A DNA stretch of 9,183 nt. Source: Clostridiales bacterium (GTDB lineage Bacteria > Bacillota > Clostridia > Lachnospirales > CAG-274). Shown piece by piece: positions 1 through 8,637 of the stretch. Each line of letters opens with the position of its first letter. The first letter of the stretch is position 1. The position numbers and the translations under genes were made by a program. A model generated the notes under the pieces. That model worked only from the letters and a program-made list of their open reading frames with translations, had not been told where the DNA came from and searched no databases. The stretch spans positions 1 through 9,183 of the forward strand of contig JAJQCI010000081.1 in assembly GCA_021202835.1 (NCBI GenBank), in the 5' to 3' direction.

Positions 1-9
1 ATTTCCGCA

Positions 10-3000
10 GTGGAAAAATACAATCCCCTTTATTTAAAAGACAACACTGATGAACAGTATGTATCAAACGCAAGCCGTTCTGTTTTCAAAAATAACCGCA
101 TCATATCAGATAACGGCAATTTCACACTTATTGCCGATAGAATAAGTCCGTCCGCTACAAACGATGTTGTTATCGTAGACTTAATGAATTTGAGTACCGC
201 AGCAATTTATATAAGTACGGAAAATCTTGAAATAGATTACAGCCGTTCTGAAAGAGAAAATTCTGCTCAAATTGAACAGGAAAAAGAAGCTGCATTATCA
301 GAGGATAACAATATTTTTGAATATCAAGGATACCACTTTAAGCCGATTGGAAATTTTCTTTCCAAAGATGATTTTAATTCATTATCCCGTAATATTGTGT
401 CCCATTCATCGCCCTATATGTCGGTCTATGAAGATTCGGAAATCGCTTATTTCCGTAATGATTTTTACAGAGCAAGCAATAATTCAAAGGCAGATGTTTT
501 TCTCTGTGTGGAAACAGGCAAAATCTTCACTCCCGGTGAAAATATGCTGTTTGAATTTACCGGAGAACATGAACCTATTCCCGAAATAGAAAAGACTGTT
601 TTATCGGAAGAACAGCAGGAAAATGCCGCAGAACCTAAAGCGGAAACCGGTCTGTCTGATAACAGTATGCCTGACATCAGCATAACAGCAGATGACAGAA
701 ATAAATACGGCTACACCTCCGATGATCTTCTGCCGTTAAATACCGAAAAGGCACTTGAACTTTTTGACAAGGGAGTGCCGGTATATCTTTTATATATTGA
801 CAACACCGAAGCCTTAGCCGAAAACAGAGCAGAAATAGAAAGTTTTGACGGTATTTTCGGTATTGAAGTAGGTGAATGGGAAAAGAGTTTGCAGATTGAG
901 CAAACAAGAAATAACAAGAAAGAGACGGAGCTTTTACATCAGCCGGCAATTTCAAAAAATGATGTTCAAATTGAGCAGAATAAAACCGATGATAGGACAG
1001 CTTCTCCTAAATCTTCTGAAAATACTGTTTCCAAACCGCTGAAACAAACCCAACAGGAACAAAAAACTGAGAGGAAAAAAGGCATTATAGGAAATACAAC
1101 TTACAGATATATACCGAAGAAGCGATATAGAAAATTTGATGTAGATACTGCCGAAAAAATAGCAGACGCTTTTGAAAAGGCCGGACTTAAATACAGTGGT
1201 GTGGTCGGAGAAAGTACCACTACTCTGACTTTCAGCGGAAATGACATTGAAAAAGCGGAGACTATAATCGAGCAGGTTAAAAACAATGAATCTGCCAAAG
1301 AAAATACCAATGCTGTTGAGAATATTTCTTCAACCTCAGAAACTTCAAAATCAAAAACTGCCAAAAACTCAAAGGTTGAAAATAAAGAAAAAGAAGCTGC
1401 TCCGACTATAACACTGGAGGACATAGATTCTGTTTTAAAAAACGGCAGCGGTTTTAAATCCGGGAAGTACCGCATTTACCGTCAGTTTCAAAAACAGGAA
1501 AAGAGCAAAGCTAATACAGATTTTTTGAAAAAAGAGTACGGCACAGGCAGCGGAACACATAATTTTTCGGACGGTATACAAGGTTGGACGAACTTTGACA
1601 CCAAAGGAATATCCATAACAAAATACGGTGATTATGACAATCCTGACGTAAAGCTGAACTGGTCACAGGCTGAAAAACAGATTAAAAAGCTGATTTCAGA
1701 AGATAGATATTTTACGGACGAGGACAACAAAAAATATCCGGAATATCTCAAGAGCGTAAATGCTCCGCAGTATGAAATAGATAATTTCATAAAGTCGGTT
1801 CACCAAAAATTTATACAGTCAAAAAGCAAACTGCCGCCGGCTGAAAAGCGTGACAGTCTTTCGTTGCGGCTGTCTGATTTTATAAGGTATTTGGACGGCT
1901 ATGAGCAAGGACTCCTTAAAGAAGTCGGCAGAACAGATCTTGCCAATATATCGGCTGATGAAATGGAAACTCGTTTAAGTGAACCCGAAACTGTTCAGCA
2001 GCTTCTTGATTTTCTGAAAAAAGTTCAGGGAGCAACAAGTGATGCTTACAGCAGAAGCAATGCTTGGTATTTCAGACAGGAACTTTCACAGCTTTATCCT
2101 ATGCAGTATATTTGTAAGGCAGATGATATTGTTTACATCGATTCTGAAAAATATGAGGTTCTCGAAGCTGATAATAACAATTTTATTCTCAGAAATGCAG
2201 AAATGGCTCTTGACACAAGAACCCTTTCTTTTGACGAACTACAGAAACAATTAAGTGGGAATACAGCCAATGACATTTATAAAAGAGTAATACCGGAAAA
2301 TTCAACTCAAAATATAGCCCAAAATCAGCAAATAAATATTGCTTCTGCTCCTACTGTTGAACAATCACAAAATAAAGCGGCAAATATTAATGTAAATTCC
2401 ATATTAGGACAGTCTTTTTCACAAAATATAATTGATTTGTTTTTACAGCAAGGCAGTAATACGGATAATGCCCGTATGGTGATTGCAACAGAGTTTATGA
2501 AACAAAAGCCTATTGAGGAAATAGCCGAAAGTTTAAAAACAGTCTATCATGGGGGCTTTGGTATTCAGGCAGGAAACAGGGCTGTTTCGGCTTGGTATGA
2601 CGAGGACGGTATTCACCTTTCAGCCGGCAAAACAGCAAGGTATAACAGAAATGCACAAGTAATTTCTTGGGTTGAAGCGGCGGAGCGTATCGGTCAGCTT
2701 TTAAACGAGGGAACCTTTGAATCCAATGTTGAATTGGCAGAAGCTGACGGATATGAAAGAGAGCAGCTTGCGGAAAAAGTATTACATCTTTATCGTGACA
2801 TAAGTGATGAGGGTAAAGAACAAAATTTATTTTTATCTCTTAAAACAGCTTTGTCGGGTGTTTCCGCCGGTTTTCCTGAGCAAAAAAGTTTTCTGAAAGC
2901 AAAACTTGACGATTCCGAATTTAGAAAAGCCCTTTCAGCCGATTTTGATGTATTTAAAACCGCATATAATCAAGACCGAAATGTTTTGAGGTTTCATTAT

Positions 3001-6000
3001 CACAAGGTTGACAGCATAGACAGGGATTTAAAGGAGCTTGAACTGCCGAGAATAGGTTTTGAATCCAATATGACTGCTGTACCGGCTGTAAACGAGTTTA
3101 TTACCGATGATGAAATCAATGCCGACCTTGCGAGGGGTTCCGGAGTAGAAGGCGGCAAGGGTAGGATTTATAATTATTTTACGAAGAATCATACTTTACA
3201 GGAAAAAGCCGATTATATCAAAAATGAGTATGGTATAGGCGGTCACAGCCACGCCCTTTCGGGTTCTACAGGCAGTGATCAATGGCACGATTCAAAAGGT
3301 ATTAATTACAAAAAGAAAAATTGTAAAGATGTAAAAATGAGTTGGTCACAGGCTGCCAAACGTATAAGTGAAATAATTGAGAAAAATAACTATTTAAGTA
3401 AAGAAGAAAAAAATCTGCCGAAAGAAAAGCCTGATAAAGAACAGGAAATTTCTATAGAGCCGCCTTTAAGAAATAATGTGAATAATGATATTACCGAAGA
3501 AAAAAGTCACGACAATGGCATTGACGAAGCTGTTCAAAACAAAACAGAAAGTACATCTTATATCCCTATCTATAAAAATACCGGAAAATATGCCGCTGAA
3601 AACAATGAAATGGATATGTTTAGGGCATCAAATAAGGAAAATCGAAAATGCAGGGAAGCCATAGAAAATGCAATAAAGGAAAATTTCAACGGTATGTATC
3701 TTGATCCAAAGGCAGTTGACGGGGTTATTGATAAGTTCGGAACTGACAGAGTTTCATATTTATTAGCGGCCACAATTAAGGCAAAGAAAGATTATGACAA
3801 GCGTTTTTCCAATTCAAACATAAAATGGGCAGACAGTGTTGACACGTCTTTTCGCCGTCCTGATTCATTTTCGGAAATCATAAGCAGCCATTCGGCAATC
3901 TTAGACGGATTTATAAGATTATTCAGAGAAAGCATTGAAAAGGACAGAGAGCTTGCAAAGCCTAATAAAGAAAAAACATTTGAAGATGTTGCTGAAAATG
4001 TTAATAAGCCTGTGGAATATTTTACACCTACGGTTAAGGCTGTTATAAATGATTTAAGCAATTCAACTGATAAACGCTACTATGTTCGGATTTGGAGCAG
4101 CACCGACGGCAAAAATTATTCTGACACAGGGAACGGCAGATATTTTAATGATTTGGAAATGGCAAAGAATTTTGCCACTGAAATTATTGACGGTAAATAT
4201 AACGATATTATAGCCTTCACAGCAAAATATGATGAAATATACAAGGAGTTAGAAGATAATCCCGAAAAGCTGAACGAGTATAAGGTTAATGGAAATGATT
4301 TTGATGAAGCAGTAAATAATGATTCGTACAAATATTATCTCAAATATATAAGTGTCAGAGGTGACGATTTTACAGGAGACAGGGAGCAGACAGCTTTTGT
4401 ACTGGCTTTAAATGAAATTTCAAGGCAGAAATATTTGGGAAGTGAAAAAAAGGAAGAAGCAGAAGCTATAGCCGAACCTATAACTGATACGGTCAAAGAA
4501 AAGATTGCCGACAAGCCTGAAAATTTCCGTATTACCGATTACGATTTTACTTCGGTAAAGCCGAGAGATAAATTCAGAGATAACGTAAATGCCATAAGAA
4601 CGCTGTTTGCTGTTGAAAGTGAAAACAGACAGGCAACTCCGGAAGAACAGGAAATACTTTCAAAATATGTCGGTTGGGGCGGACTGGCTGATGCTTTTGA
4701 TGCCGGCAAATACAGTTGGATAAGTGAATATAATGAGCTTAAAAATCTTTTGCCTGAAAAGCAGTATAATTCCGCAAGGGCCTCAGTTACGGATTCATTT
4801 TACACTCCCCCTGTTGTTATTTCTTCTATATATAAAGCCCTTAAAAACGTAGGCTTTGAGGGCGGCAGAATATTAGAGCCTTCAATGGGTGTGGGAAATT
4901 TCTTCGGTATGCTGCCCGAAGATTTAAGAGAAACTTCAAAATTATACGGTGTGGAGATTGATGATATATCGGGTCGAATTGCAAAGCTGCTGTATCCAAA
5001 TGCAAACATACAGATAAAGGGCTTTGAAGATACTTCTTTTAACAGCAACTCCTTTGACCTGGCTGTGGGCAATGTGCCTTTTGGAAATATTCGCATAACA
5101 GACAGGGATTTTAAAGAAAGAAATCTTATACACGATTATTTCTTTAAAAAATCACTTGACAGGGTTCGTCCCGGCGGTGTTGTGGCTTTTATCACCAGTA
5201 AAGGCACTCTTGATAAAAAAGACAACTCAGTTAGAAAGTACCTTGCCGAAAGAGCCGATTTAATCGGGGCAATAAGACTACCAGATAATGTTTTTAAACG
5301 TAATGCCGGAACGGAAGTAACTTCCGACATTATATTTTTACAAAAGAGAGAGTTTCCGAGAGACTTGGAAAAAGAGCCGCTTCCCGATTGGGTCAATGTT
5401 TCAGCCAACCTTGCCGGTATTGAAATGAACTCATATTTTATAGAAAATCCTCAAATGGTTCTTGGTGAAATGCAAGAGGTTTCGGGGCGGTTCGGCACAA
5501 GGGTTATATGCTCTCCTTATGAAAATGCCGACCTTTCAGAATTGCTTGACGAAGCCGTTTCTCATATAAAAAAGATTGAGCCGAATGAAATTATAGATGA
5601 GGTTACTGTTGAAAATACCGATATATCCCAAAATGATATTATTACAGAAAATGCCTCCGGTAATGAAACTGTTTCCGAAAGCCAAAACCTTGCCGATGAC
5701 AACGATAACAAAGCCGTATCCGAAAACAAGGATAATGACGGACCGTCAACCGTCTTTGAAGATGAGGACTTTGAAAACGAGGTTGACCCGATGGGACATA
5801 GAAATTTCTGCTATGATATTGTAGACGGAAAAATATATTTTCGTGAAAACGATATGATGAAAAAGCAGGATTTAAAGAGTTTTCATACAAAAGATGCCTT
5901 TGAAAGATTGTCGGGTATGATTGAGATAAGCAAGTGTTTGCAGGAATTAATAAGATTCCAACTTGAAAATTATGAGGATGAGTATATTGTAAAGCAGCAA

Positions 6001-8637
6001 AAAAAACTCAATAAATTGTATGATGATTTTACGGCAAAGTACGGTCTGCTTTCAAGCCGTTCCAACAAAAATATCTTCAAAGACGATGATACGGCTCCTC
6101 TGCTCCAATCTCTTGAAAACCTTAATGAAAAGGGAGAGCTTGAAAGCAAGGCGGATATTTTCACAAAAAGAACAATTATCCCTTATACGGAAATAACAAG
6201 CGTTGATACGGCAAGCGAAGCACTGGCTGTTTCCATTTCCGAAAAAGCAAAGGTTGACTTGGATTTTATGTCAGAGTTATGCTCAAAACCAAAAGATGAG
6301 ATTGTAAACGAATTGGAGGGTGTAATATTTGAAAATCCCTTTACAAAGAAATATGAGACTGCCGACGAATATCTTTCCGGCAATGTCAGAAAAAAACTTG
6401 CCGATACCGAAAAATTTGTAAAAGTATTTAAAGAACAGGCTGAAAAATATACGAGTAATATTGAGGCACTTAAAAAGGTTCAGCCTGCGGATTTGCTGCC
6501 GTCGGAAATATTTGTACAGCTTGGCTCGACCTGGATTCCTCCTAAATATTATGAGGAATTTATGTATGACTTACTGGAAACACCGGACAGATGCAAAAGT
6601 GACAATATTTCATTTTGTAATAGAAATCCTTTTTTAAGCTCCGGCAGGCACAGCAGCAGGTCAATAATAGCCATAGATTACAATGAACATTCCGCAACTT
6701 TCGCTATAAGCAATAAAAGTAACTACGCCGCTGATTCTAACAATATGTTGGCAAATAAAACCTACGGAACGGACAGGAAAAATGCCTATCAGATTTTGGA
6801 AGATTCCCTTAATATGAAACAGGTTAAAATTTTTGATTATTATGAGGATATAGACGGCAAAAAGAAGGCTGTGCTTAATCAAAAGGAAACTATTCTTGCC
6901 CAAAACAAGCAAACTCTTATTAAAAATAAGTTTAAAGAATGGATTTTTGACGATGCAAAGCGAACAAAGGAACTTTGCCGCTTATATAATGATAAATTTA
7001 ACTGTGACAATCCCCGCCAGTATAACGGCGAACATATAAATTTTGTGGGAATGAATCCGGAAATAACTCTGCGTGAACATCAGAGAAATGCTATTGCCCA
7101 TACTTTATACGGCGGAAATACACTGCTTGCACACGTAGTTGGCAGTGGAAAAACCTATGAAATGGTGGCTTCTGCTATGGAAAGCAAACGGCTTGGGCTG
7201 TGTCATAAAAGTCTTATTGTTGTACCGAAAGCAATAGTAAACCAGTTTGCAAAAGAATTTATGCAGCTTTATCCGGCCGCAAACATACTTGTTCCCGGTG
7301 AAAATGACTTTTCAGAGAAAAATCGTCGGAAGTTCTGTTCACGAATCTCTACAGGGAATTACGATGCTATCATCATCAGCCATAACCAGTTTGAGCGTAT
7401 TCCTCTGTCAAAAGAAAGACAAATAGAATACATACAAAATCAAATTGATGAAATAATAGATAATCTTGAAGAATTGAAAAGACAGAAAGGCGAGCGTGGC
7501 TTTACCGTAAAAGAGCTTGAATCAACAAAGAAAAATCTTCAAAACAAACTGAAAGCCCTTAACAATGATGAACGCAGAGATACAACGATAACCTTTGAGG
7601 AATTGGGAGTTGACAAGCTGTATGTAGACGAAGCACATATGCACAAAAATTTGTTTTTCACAAGTAAAATGGGGAGAAATGTTGCGGGTGTCAACACTTC
7701 AAGCAACAGTCAAAGGGCTACGGATTTGCAAATGAAGTGTCAGTATTTAGACGAAATAACAGGCTCAAAAGGTGTTGTTTTTGCTACAGGCACACCTGTT
7801 TCAAACAGTATAGCGGAACTTTTCACTATGCAAAGGTACCTTCAAAATGACAAGCTGAAAGAACTGCATATAGACAATTTTGACAGTTGGGCAAGCACAT
7901 ATGCGGAGACAAAAATGGCTTTGGAGTTAGCCCCGGAAGGCAAGGGATACCAAATGAAAACGAGGTTTGCTAAATTCTCAAACTTGCCCGAACTTATGAA
8001 TATGTTCAAAGAGATTGCAGATGTTAAGACAGGCGATGTTTTAAATCTCCCGGTACCCGAAGCACATTTCCATACCATATCGGCAGAAGCAAGCCAACAT
8101 CAAAAGGATATGGTTGACGGTCTTGCAAAGAGAGCCGAAAAAATCCGAAACCGCTTAGTAGACCCAACAGAAGATAATATGCTTGCGGTCACAAATGACG
8201 GAAGAAAGCTTGCCTTAGACCAAAGGCTTATGAATCCGCTTCTGCCCGATGAGCCGAACAGCAAAATCAATATGTGTGTGGAAAATGTATTTAAAATATG
8301 GCAGGACGAAGCCGAAAACAAGTCTACACAGATAATTTTTTCCGACCTTTCAACCCCAAACACCACAGGCTTTAATGTATATGACGATATAAAGAAAAAA
8401 CTCATCGACAAAGGCATACCGCAGGAACAAATTGCCTTTATACACGATTGCAAAACAGATGTTCAGAAACAAAACCTTTTCACAAAGGTAAATAACGGTG
8501 AAGTGCGTGTGTTGTTAGGCTCTACAAGCAAGTTGGGAACAGGTGTAAACTGTCAAAAGAGACTGAAAGCTGCTCATCACGTAGATTGTCCGTGGAAGCC
8601 TGCGGACTTGGCTCGTGCGCCCGTAAAGGTGATATAA
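10..8637 (+). CDS. Giant ICE-type N6-adenine methylase / SNF2-like helicase, exon 1 (interrupted by a group II intron)
   Basis: This is a multidomain DNA-processing protein of the kind carried by Clostridial conjugative elements. It probably acts in the cytoplasm on element DNA during transfer or establishment; that role is inference. Visible in order: N-terminal ICE-associated segments; three related modules near residues 469-568, 806-903 and 1031-1129; a DUF3849-like domain (1184-1317); a methylase domain (1500-1790) with EPSMGVGNF and NVPFG; an acidic linker; and a helicase with Walker A GSGKT (2378-2382), DEAH (2540-2543), ATGTP (2592-2596) and LGTGVN (2842-2847). True coding sequence ends at 8614, the first base of codon 2869. 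The last seven residues (RAPVKVI) and the TAA are intron sequence. Relatives continue from CPWKPADL into a Q-R-x-G-R motif VI, which is missing here. The GTG at 10 is only the first possible start: codons 1-9 are open and no ribosome binding site is visible, so the gene is probably 5'-partial. At about 2,870 residues before the break it is already at the long end for this family, as I recall it. Confidence 0.93.
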   Translation: MEKYNPLYLKDNTDEQYVSNASRSVFKNNRIISDNGNFTLIADRISPSATNDVVIVDLMNLSTAAIYISTENLEIDYSRSERENSAQIEQEKEAALSEDNNIFEYQGYHFKPIGNFLSKDDFNSLSRNIVSHSSPYMSVYEDSEIAYFRNDFYRASNNSKADVFLCVETGKIFTPGENMLFEFTGEHEPIPEIEKTVLSEEQQENAAEPKAETGLSDNSMPDISITADDRNKYGYTSDDLLPLNTEKALELFDKGVPVYLLYIDNTEALAENRAEIESFDGIFGIEVGEWEKSLQIEQTRNNKKETELLHQPAISKNDVQIEQNKTDDRTASPKSSENTVSKPLKQTQQEQKTERKKGIIGNTTYRYIPKKRYRKFDVDTAEKIADAFEKAGLKYSGVVGESTTTLTFSGNDIEKAETIIEQVKNNESAKENTNAVENISSTSETSKSKTAKNSKVENKEKEAAPTITLEDIDSVLKNGSGFKSGKYRIYRQFQKQEKSKANTDFLKKEYGTGSGTHNFSDGIQGWTNFDTKGISITKYGDYDNPDVKLNWSQAEKQIKKLISEDRYFTDEDNKKYPEYLKSVNAPQYEIDNFIKSVHQKFIQSKSKLPPAEKRDSLSLRLSDFIRYLDGYEQGLLKEVGRTDLANISADEMETRLSEPETVQQLLDFLKKVQGATSDAYSRSNAWYFRQELSQLYPMQYICKADDIVYIDSEKYEVLEADNNNFILRNAEMALDTRTLSFDELQKQLSGNTANDIYKRVIPENSTQNIAQNQQINIASAPTVEQSQNKAANINVNSILGQSFSQNIIDLFLQQGSNTDNARMVIATEFMKQKPIEEIAESLKTVYHGGFGIQAGNRAVSAWYDEDGIHLSAGKTARYNRNAQVISWVEAAERIGQLLNEGTFESNVELAEADGYEREQLAEKVLHLYRDISDEGKEQNLFLSLKTALSGVSAGFPEQKSFLKAKLDDSEFRKALSADFDVFKTAYNQDRNVLRFHYHKVDSIDRDLKELELPRIGFESNMTAVPAVNEFITDDEINADLARGSGVEGGKGRIYNYFTKNHTLQEKADYIKNEYGIGGHSHALSGSTGSDQWHDSKGINYKKKNCKDVKMSWSQAAKRISEIIEKNNYLSKEEKNLPKEKPDKEQEISIEPPLRNNVNNDITEEKSHDNGIDEAVQNKTESTSYIPIYKNTGKYAAENNEMDMFRASNKENRKCREAIENAIKENFNGMYLDPKAVDGVIDKFGTDRVSYLLAATIKAKKDYDKRFSNSNIKWADSVDTSFRRPDSFSEIISSHSAILDGFIRLFRESIEKDRELAKPNKEKTFEDVAENVNKPVEYFTPTVKAVINDLSNSTDKRYYVRIWSSTDGKNYSDTGNGRYFNDLEMAKNFATEIIDGKYNDIIAFTAKYDEIYKELEDNPEKLNEYKVNGNDFDEAVNNDSYKYYLKYISVRGDDFTGDREQTAFVLALNEISRQKYLGSEKKEEAEAIAEPITDTVKEKIADKPENFRITDYDFTSVKPRDKFRDNVNAIRTLFAVESENRQATPEEQEILSKYVGWGGLADAFDAGKYSWISEYNELKNLLPEKQYNSARASVTDSFYTPPVVISSIYKALKNVGFEGGRILEPSMGVGNFFGMLPEDLRETSKLYGVEIDDISGRIAKLLYPNANIQIKGFEDTSFNSNSFDLAVGNVPFGNIRITDRDFKERNLIHDYFFKKSLDRVRPGGVVAFITSKGTLDKKDNSVRKYLAERADLIGAIRLPDNVFKRNAGTEVTSDIIFLQKREFPRDLEKEPLPDWVNVSANLAGIEMNSYFIENPQMVLGEMQEVSGRFGTRVICSPYENADLSELLDEAVSHIKKIEPNEIIDEVTVENTDISQNDIITENASGNETVSESQNLADDNDNKAVSENKDNDGPSTVFEDEDFENEVDPMGHRNFCYDIVDGKIYFRENDMMKKQDLKSFHTKDAFERLSGMIEISKCLQELIRFQLENYEDEYIVKQQKKLNKLYDDFTAKYGLLSSRSNKNIFKDDDTAPLLQSLENLNEKGELESKADIFTKRTIIPYTEITSVDTASEALAVSISEKAKVDLDFMSELCSKPKDEIVNELEGVIFENPFTKKYETADEYLSGNVRKKLADTEKFVKVFKEQAEKYTSNIEALKKVQPADLLPSEIFVQLGSTWIPPKYYEEFMYDLLETPDRCKSDNISFCNRNPFLSSGRHSSRSIIAIDYNEHSATFAISNKSNYAADSNNMLANKTYGTDRKNAYQILEDSLNMKQVKIFDYYEDIDGKKKAVLNQKETILAQNKQTLIKNKFKEWIFDDAKRTKELCRLYNDKFNCDNPRQYNGEHINFVGMNPEITLREHQRNAIAHTLYGGNTLLAHVVGSGKTYEMVASAMESKRLGLCHKSLIVVPKAIVNQFAKEFMQLYPAANILVPGENDFSEKNRRKFCSRISTGNYDAIIISHNQFERIPLSKERQIEYIQNQIDEIIDNLEELKRQKGERGFTVKELESTKKNLQNKLKALNNDERRDTTITFEELGVDKLYVDEAHMHKNLFFTSKMGRNVAGVNTSSNSQRATDLQMKCQYLDEITGSKGVVFATGTPVSNSIAELFTMQRYLQNDKLKELHIDNFDSWASTYAETKMALELAPEGKGYQMKTRFAKFSNLPELMNMFKEIADVKTGDVLNLPVPEAHFHTISAEASQHQKDMVDGLAKRAEKIRNRLVDPTEDNMLAVTNDGRKLALDQRLMNPLLPDEPNSKINMCVENVFKIWQDEAENKSTQIIFSDLSTPNTTGFNVYDDIKKKLIDKGIPQEQIAFIHDCKTDVQKQNLFTKVNNGEVRVLLGSTSKLGTGVNCQKRLKAAHHVDCPWKPADLARAPVKVI
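706..900 (+). other. N-terminal ICE-associated segment (YGYT...PVYLLY...GIFGIE...W)
   Basis: Residues about 233-296 read YGYTSDDLLPLNTEKALELF, then PVYLLYIDNTEAL, then GIFGIEVGEW. From memory, segments of this pattern recur in large multidomain proteins of Clostridial ICEs, usually near other LPD-type modules. The biochemical function is unknown to me. The segment is a compact predicted alpha/beta stretch with a conserved aromatic core. It is followed by a charged, low-complexity linker rich in Q, E, K and S (about residues 297-360), which suggests a separately folded unit. I do not assign a Pfam name with confidence. Confidence 0.5.
1414..1713 (+). repeat. Internal protein module, copy 1
   Basis: Residues about 469-568 form the first of three related modules. 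The layout is an N-terminal helix, GSG...GKYRIYRQF, a second helix ending LKKEYGTG, a variable glycine-rich loop, FDTKGISI, and VKLNWSQAEKQIKKLI...YF. It aligns column by column with copy 3 at GSG, GK-RIY, K-EYG, KGI, DVK/WSQA and the closing helix. Modules of this type are common upstream of the methylase in Clostridial ICE proteins. A nucleic-acid or scaffold role is speculation. Confidence 0.8.
2113..2265 (+). other. Small beta-rich segment after module copy 1
   Basis: Residues about 702-752 (CKADDIVYIDSEKYEV through RTLSFDEL) alternate short hydrophobic strands with turns. They resemble the small beta domain that, from memory, follows the first module in related ICE helicases, where a 'GDTVYLDD..FEV' type pattern occurs. 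The preceding residues, about 600-690, are largely helical. Function is unknown. The boundary is approximate. Confidence 0.45.
2425..2718 (+). repeat. Internal protein module, copy 2 (most diverged)
   Basis: Residues about 806-903 repeat the same architecture with low identity: IIDLFLQQGSNTDNARMVIATEF, then helix EEIAESLKTVYHGGFGI, then AVSAWYDEDGIHLS, then ISWVEAAERIGQLLNEGTF. The YHGG-FG, DEDGI and SW-EAAERI positions correspond to EYG-GG, D-KGI and WSQA-K-I in copies 1 and 3. The match is pattern-based and would need a profile alignment to be certain. The segment after it (about 904-1020) is helical and links to copy 3. Confidence 0.65.
3100..3396 (+). repeat. Internal protein module, copy 3
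   Basis: Residues about 1031-1129 carry the most canonical form: ITDDEINADLARGSG, GGKGRIYNYF, ADYIKNEYGIGGHSHALSG, DSKGINYKKK and DVKMSWSQAAKRISEII...YL. It shares GSG, GK-RIY, IK/LK-EYG, KGI, DVK and WSQA with copy 1 at equivalent spacing. The HSHALSG loop is characteristic of this module in ICE proteins as I remember them. A charged linker follows (about 1130-1183). Confidence 0.8.
3559..3960 (+). other. DUF3849-like domain
   Basis: Residues about 1184-1317 read YIPIYKNTGKYAAENNEMDMFRAS, then CREAIENAI, a YLDPKAVDGVIDKFGTDRVSYLLAATI stretch, and KDYDKRFSNSNIKWA. This closely follows the DUF3849 pattern (VYK-S--YA-E-GE---YR-S, C--AIE-AI, FG--RV-YVLA-T, D-R-S--N--WA). DUF3849 is known as a domain of unknown function frequent in Clostridial mobile-element proteins. 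It is followed by an unassigned alpha/beta region to about residue 1475, containing YYVRIWSSTDGKNYSD. Confidence 0.75.
4507..5379 (+). other. N6-adenine DNA methyltransferase domain
   Basis: Residues about 1500-1790 form a Rossmann-type methylase. A conserved YVGWGGL segment lies at 1553-1559. The AdoMet-binding motif I (ILEPSMGVGNFFG) spans 1621-1633. The acidic residue after the second strand (YGVEID) follows, and motif IV NVPFG is at 1688-1692. NVPF in place of NPPF/Y is usual for the ICE helicase-methylase family, so I do not read it as inactivation. Expected chemistry is AdoMet-dependent methylation of adenine N6. The likely benefit, protecting transferred element DNA from restriction, is inference. 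No target-recognition domain is recognisable. Confidence 0.85.
5581..5787 (+). other. Acidic, Asn/Ser-rich interdomain linker
   Basis: Residues about 1858-1926 are dominated by D, E, N, S and T and contain clusters such as ADDNDNK and FEDEDFENEVD. No motif is visible. The segment separates the methylase from the middle region, which restarts at MGHRNFCYDIVDGKIYF, and is probably disordered. Confidence 0.7.
7411..7560 (+). other. Charged helical (coiled-coil-like) insert between helicase motifs Ia and II
   Basis: Residues about 2468-2517 (KERQIEYIQNQIDEIIDNLEELKRQ, a short GERGF break, then a second charged helix) show spaced I/L positions in a background of K, E and Q. This predicts an antiparallel helical hairpin projecting from the first RecA lobe. 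Inserts here are usual in phage- and ICE-type helicases of this family. No function can be read from it. Confidence 0.55.
8602..8607 (+). other. IBS2 (intron-binding site 2) in exon 1
   Basis: GCGGAC in the exon can pair with GTCTGT at 8841-8846 over six positions, two of them G-U wobbles. It lies directly upstream of IBS1, as group II retargeting rules require. Confidence 0.7.
8608..8614 (+). other. IBS1 (intron-binding site 1) at the 5' splice junction
   Basis: TTGGCTC is the last exon sequence and is perfectly complementary to GAGCCAA at 8988-8994. The match ends exactly at the junction before GTGCGCCC, which independently fixes the 5' splice site after base 8614. Confidence 0.88.

Larger units (their letters stand above)
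7069..8614 (+). other. SNF2-like superfamily 2 helicase domain, lacking motif VI in this exon
   Basis: The domain opens with LREHQRNAI (2354-2362). Walker A HVVGSGKT (2375-2382) binds ATP phosphate. VVPKAIVNQF is motif Ia-like, and motif II is YVDEAH (2538-2543). Motif III is FATGTPVSN (2591-2599). The second lobe shows TQIIFSDLS (2773-2781) and motif V STSKLGTGVN (2838-2847), then HHVDCPWKPADLA (2856-2868). Motif VI, which supplies the arginine fingers in this superfamily, should follow at once but the group II intron begins here. DNA translocation or remodelling is expected of the spliced protein. Confidence 0.9.

Noticed and set aside
272..589. Plus-strand overlapping open frame in another phase
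   Set aside because: It lies wholly inside the giant gene, shows no recognisable protein pattern, and the main frame is clearly coding there.
5071..5085. Degenerate methylase motif IV (NVPFG instead of NPPF/Y)
   Set aside because: From knowledge of the family, NVPF is the usual form in ICE helicase-methylases, so it is not evidence of inactivation.
4800..5408. Minus-strand open frames opposite the methylase domain
   Set aside because: They are antisense shadows of conserved methylase motifs I and IV, with no independent coding evidence.
8614..8637. Frameshift or sequencing error truncating the helicase
   Set aside because: No other frame continues the motif VI sequence. The exact GTGCGCCC boundary plus the 7-base IBS1/EBS1 match explains the break as intron insertion.
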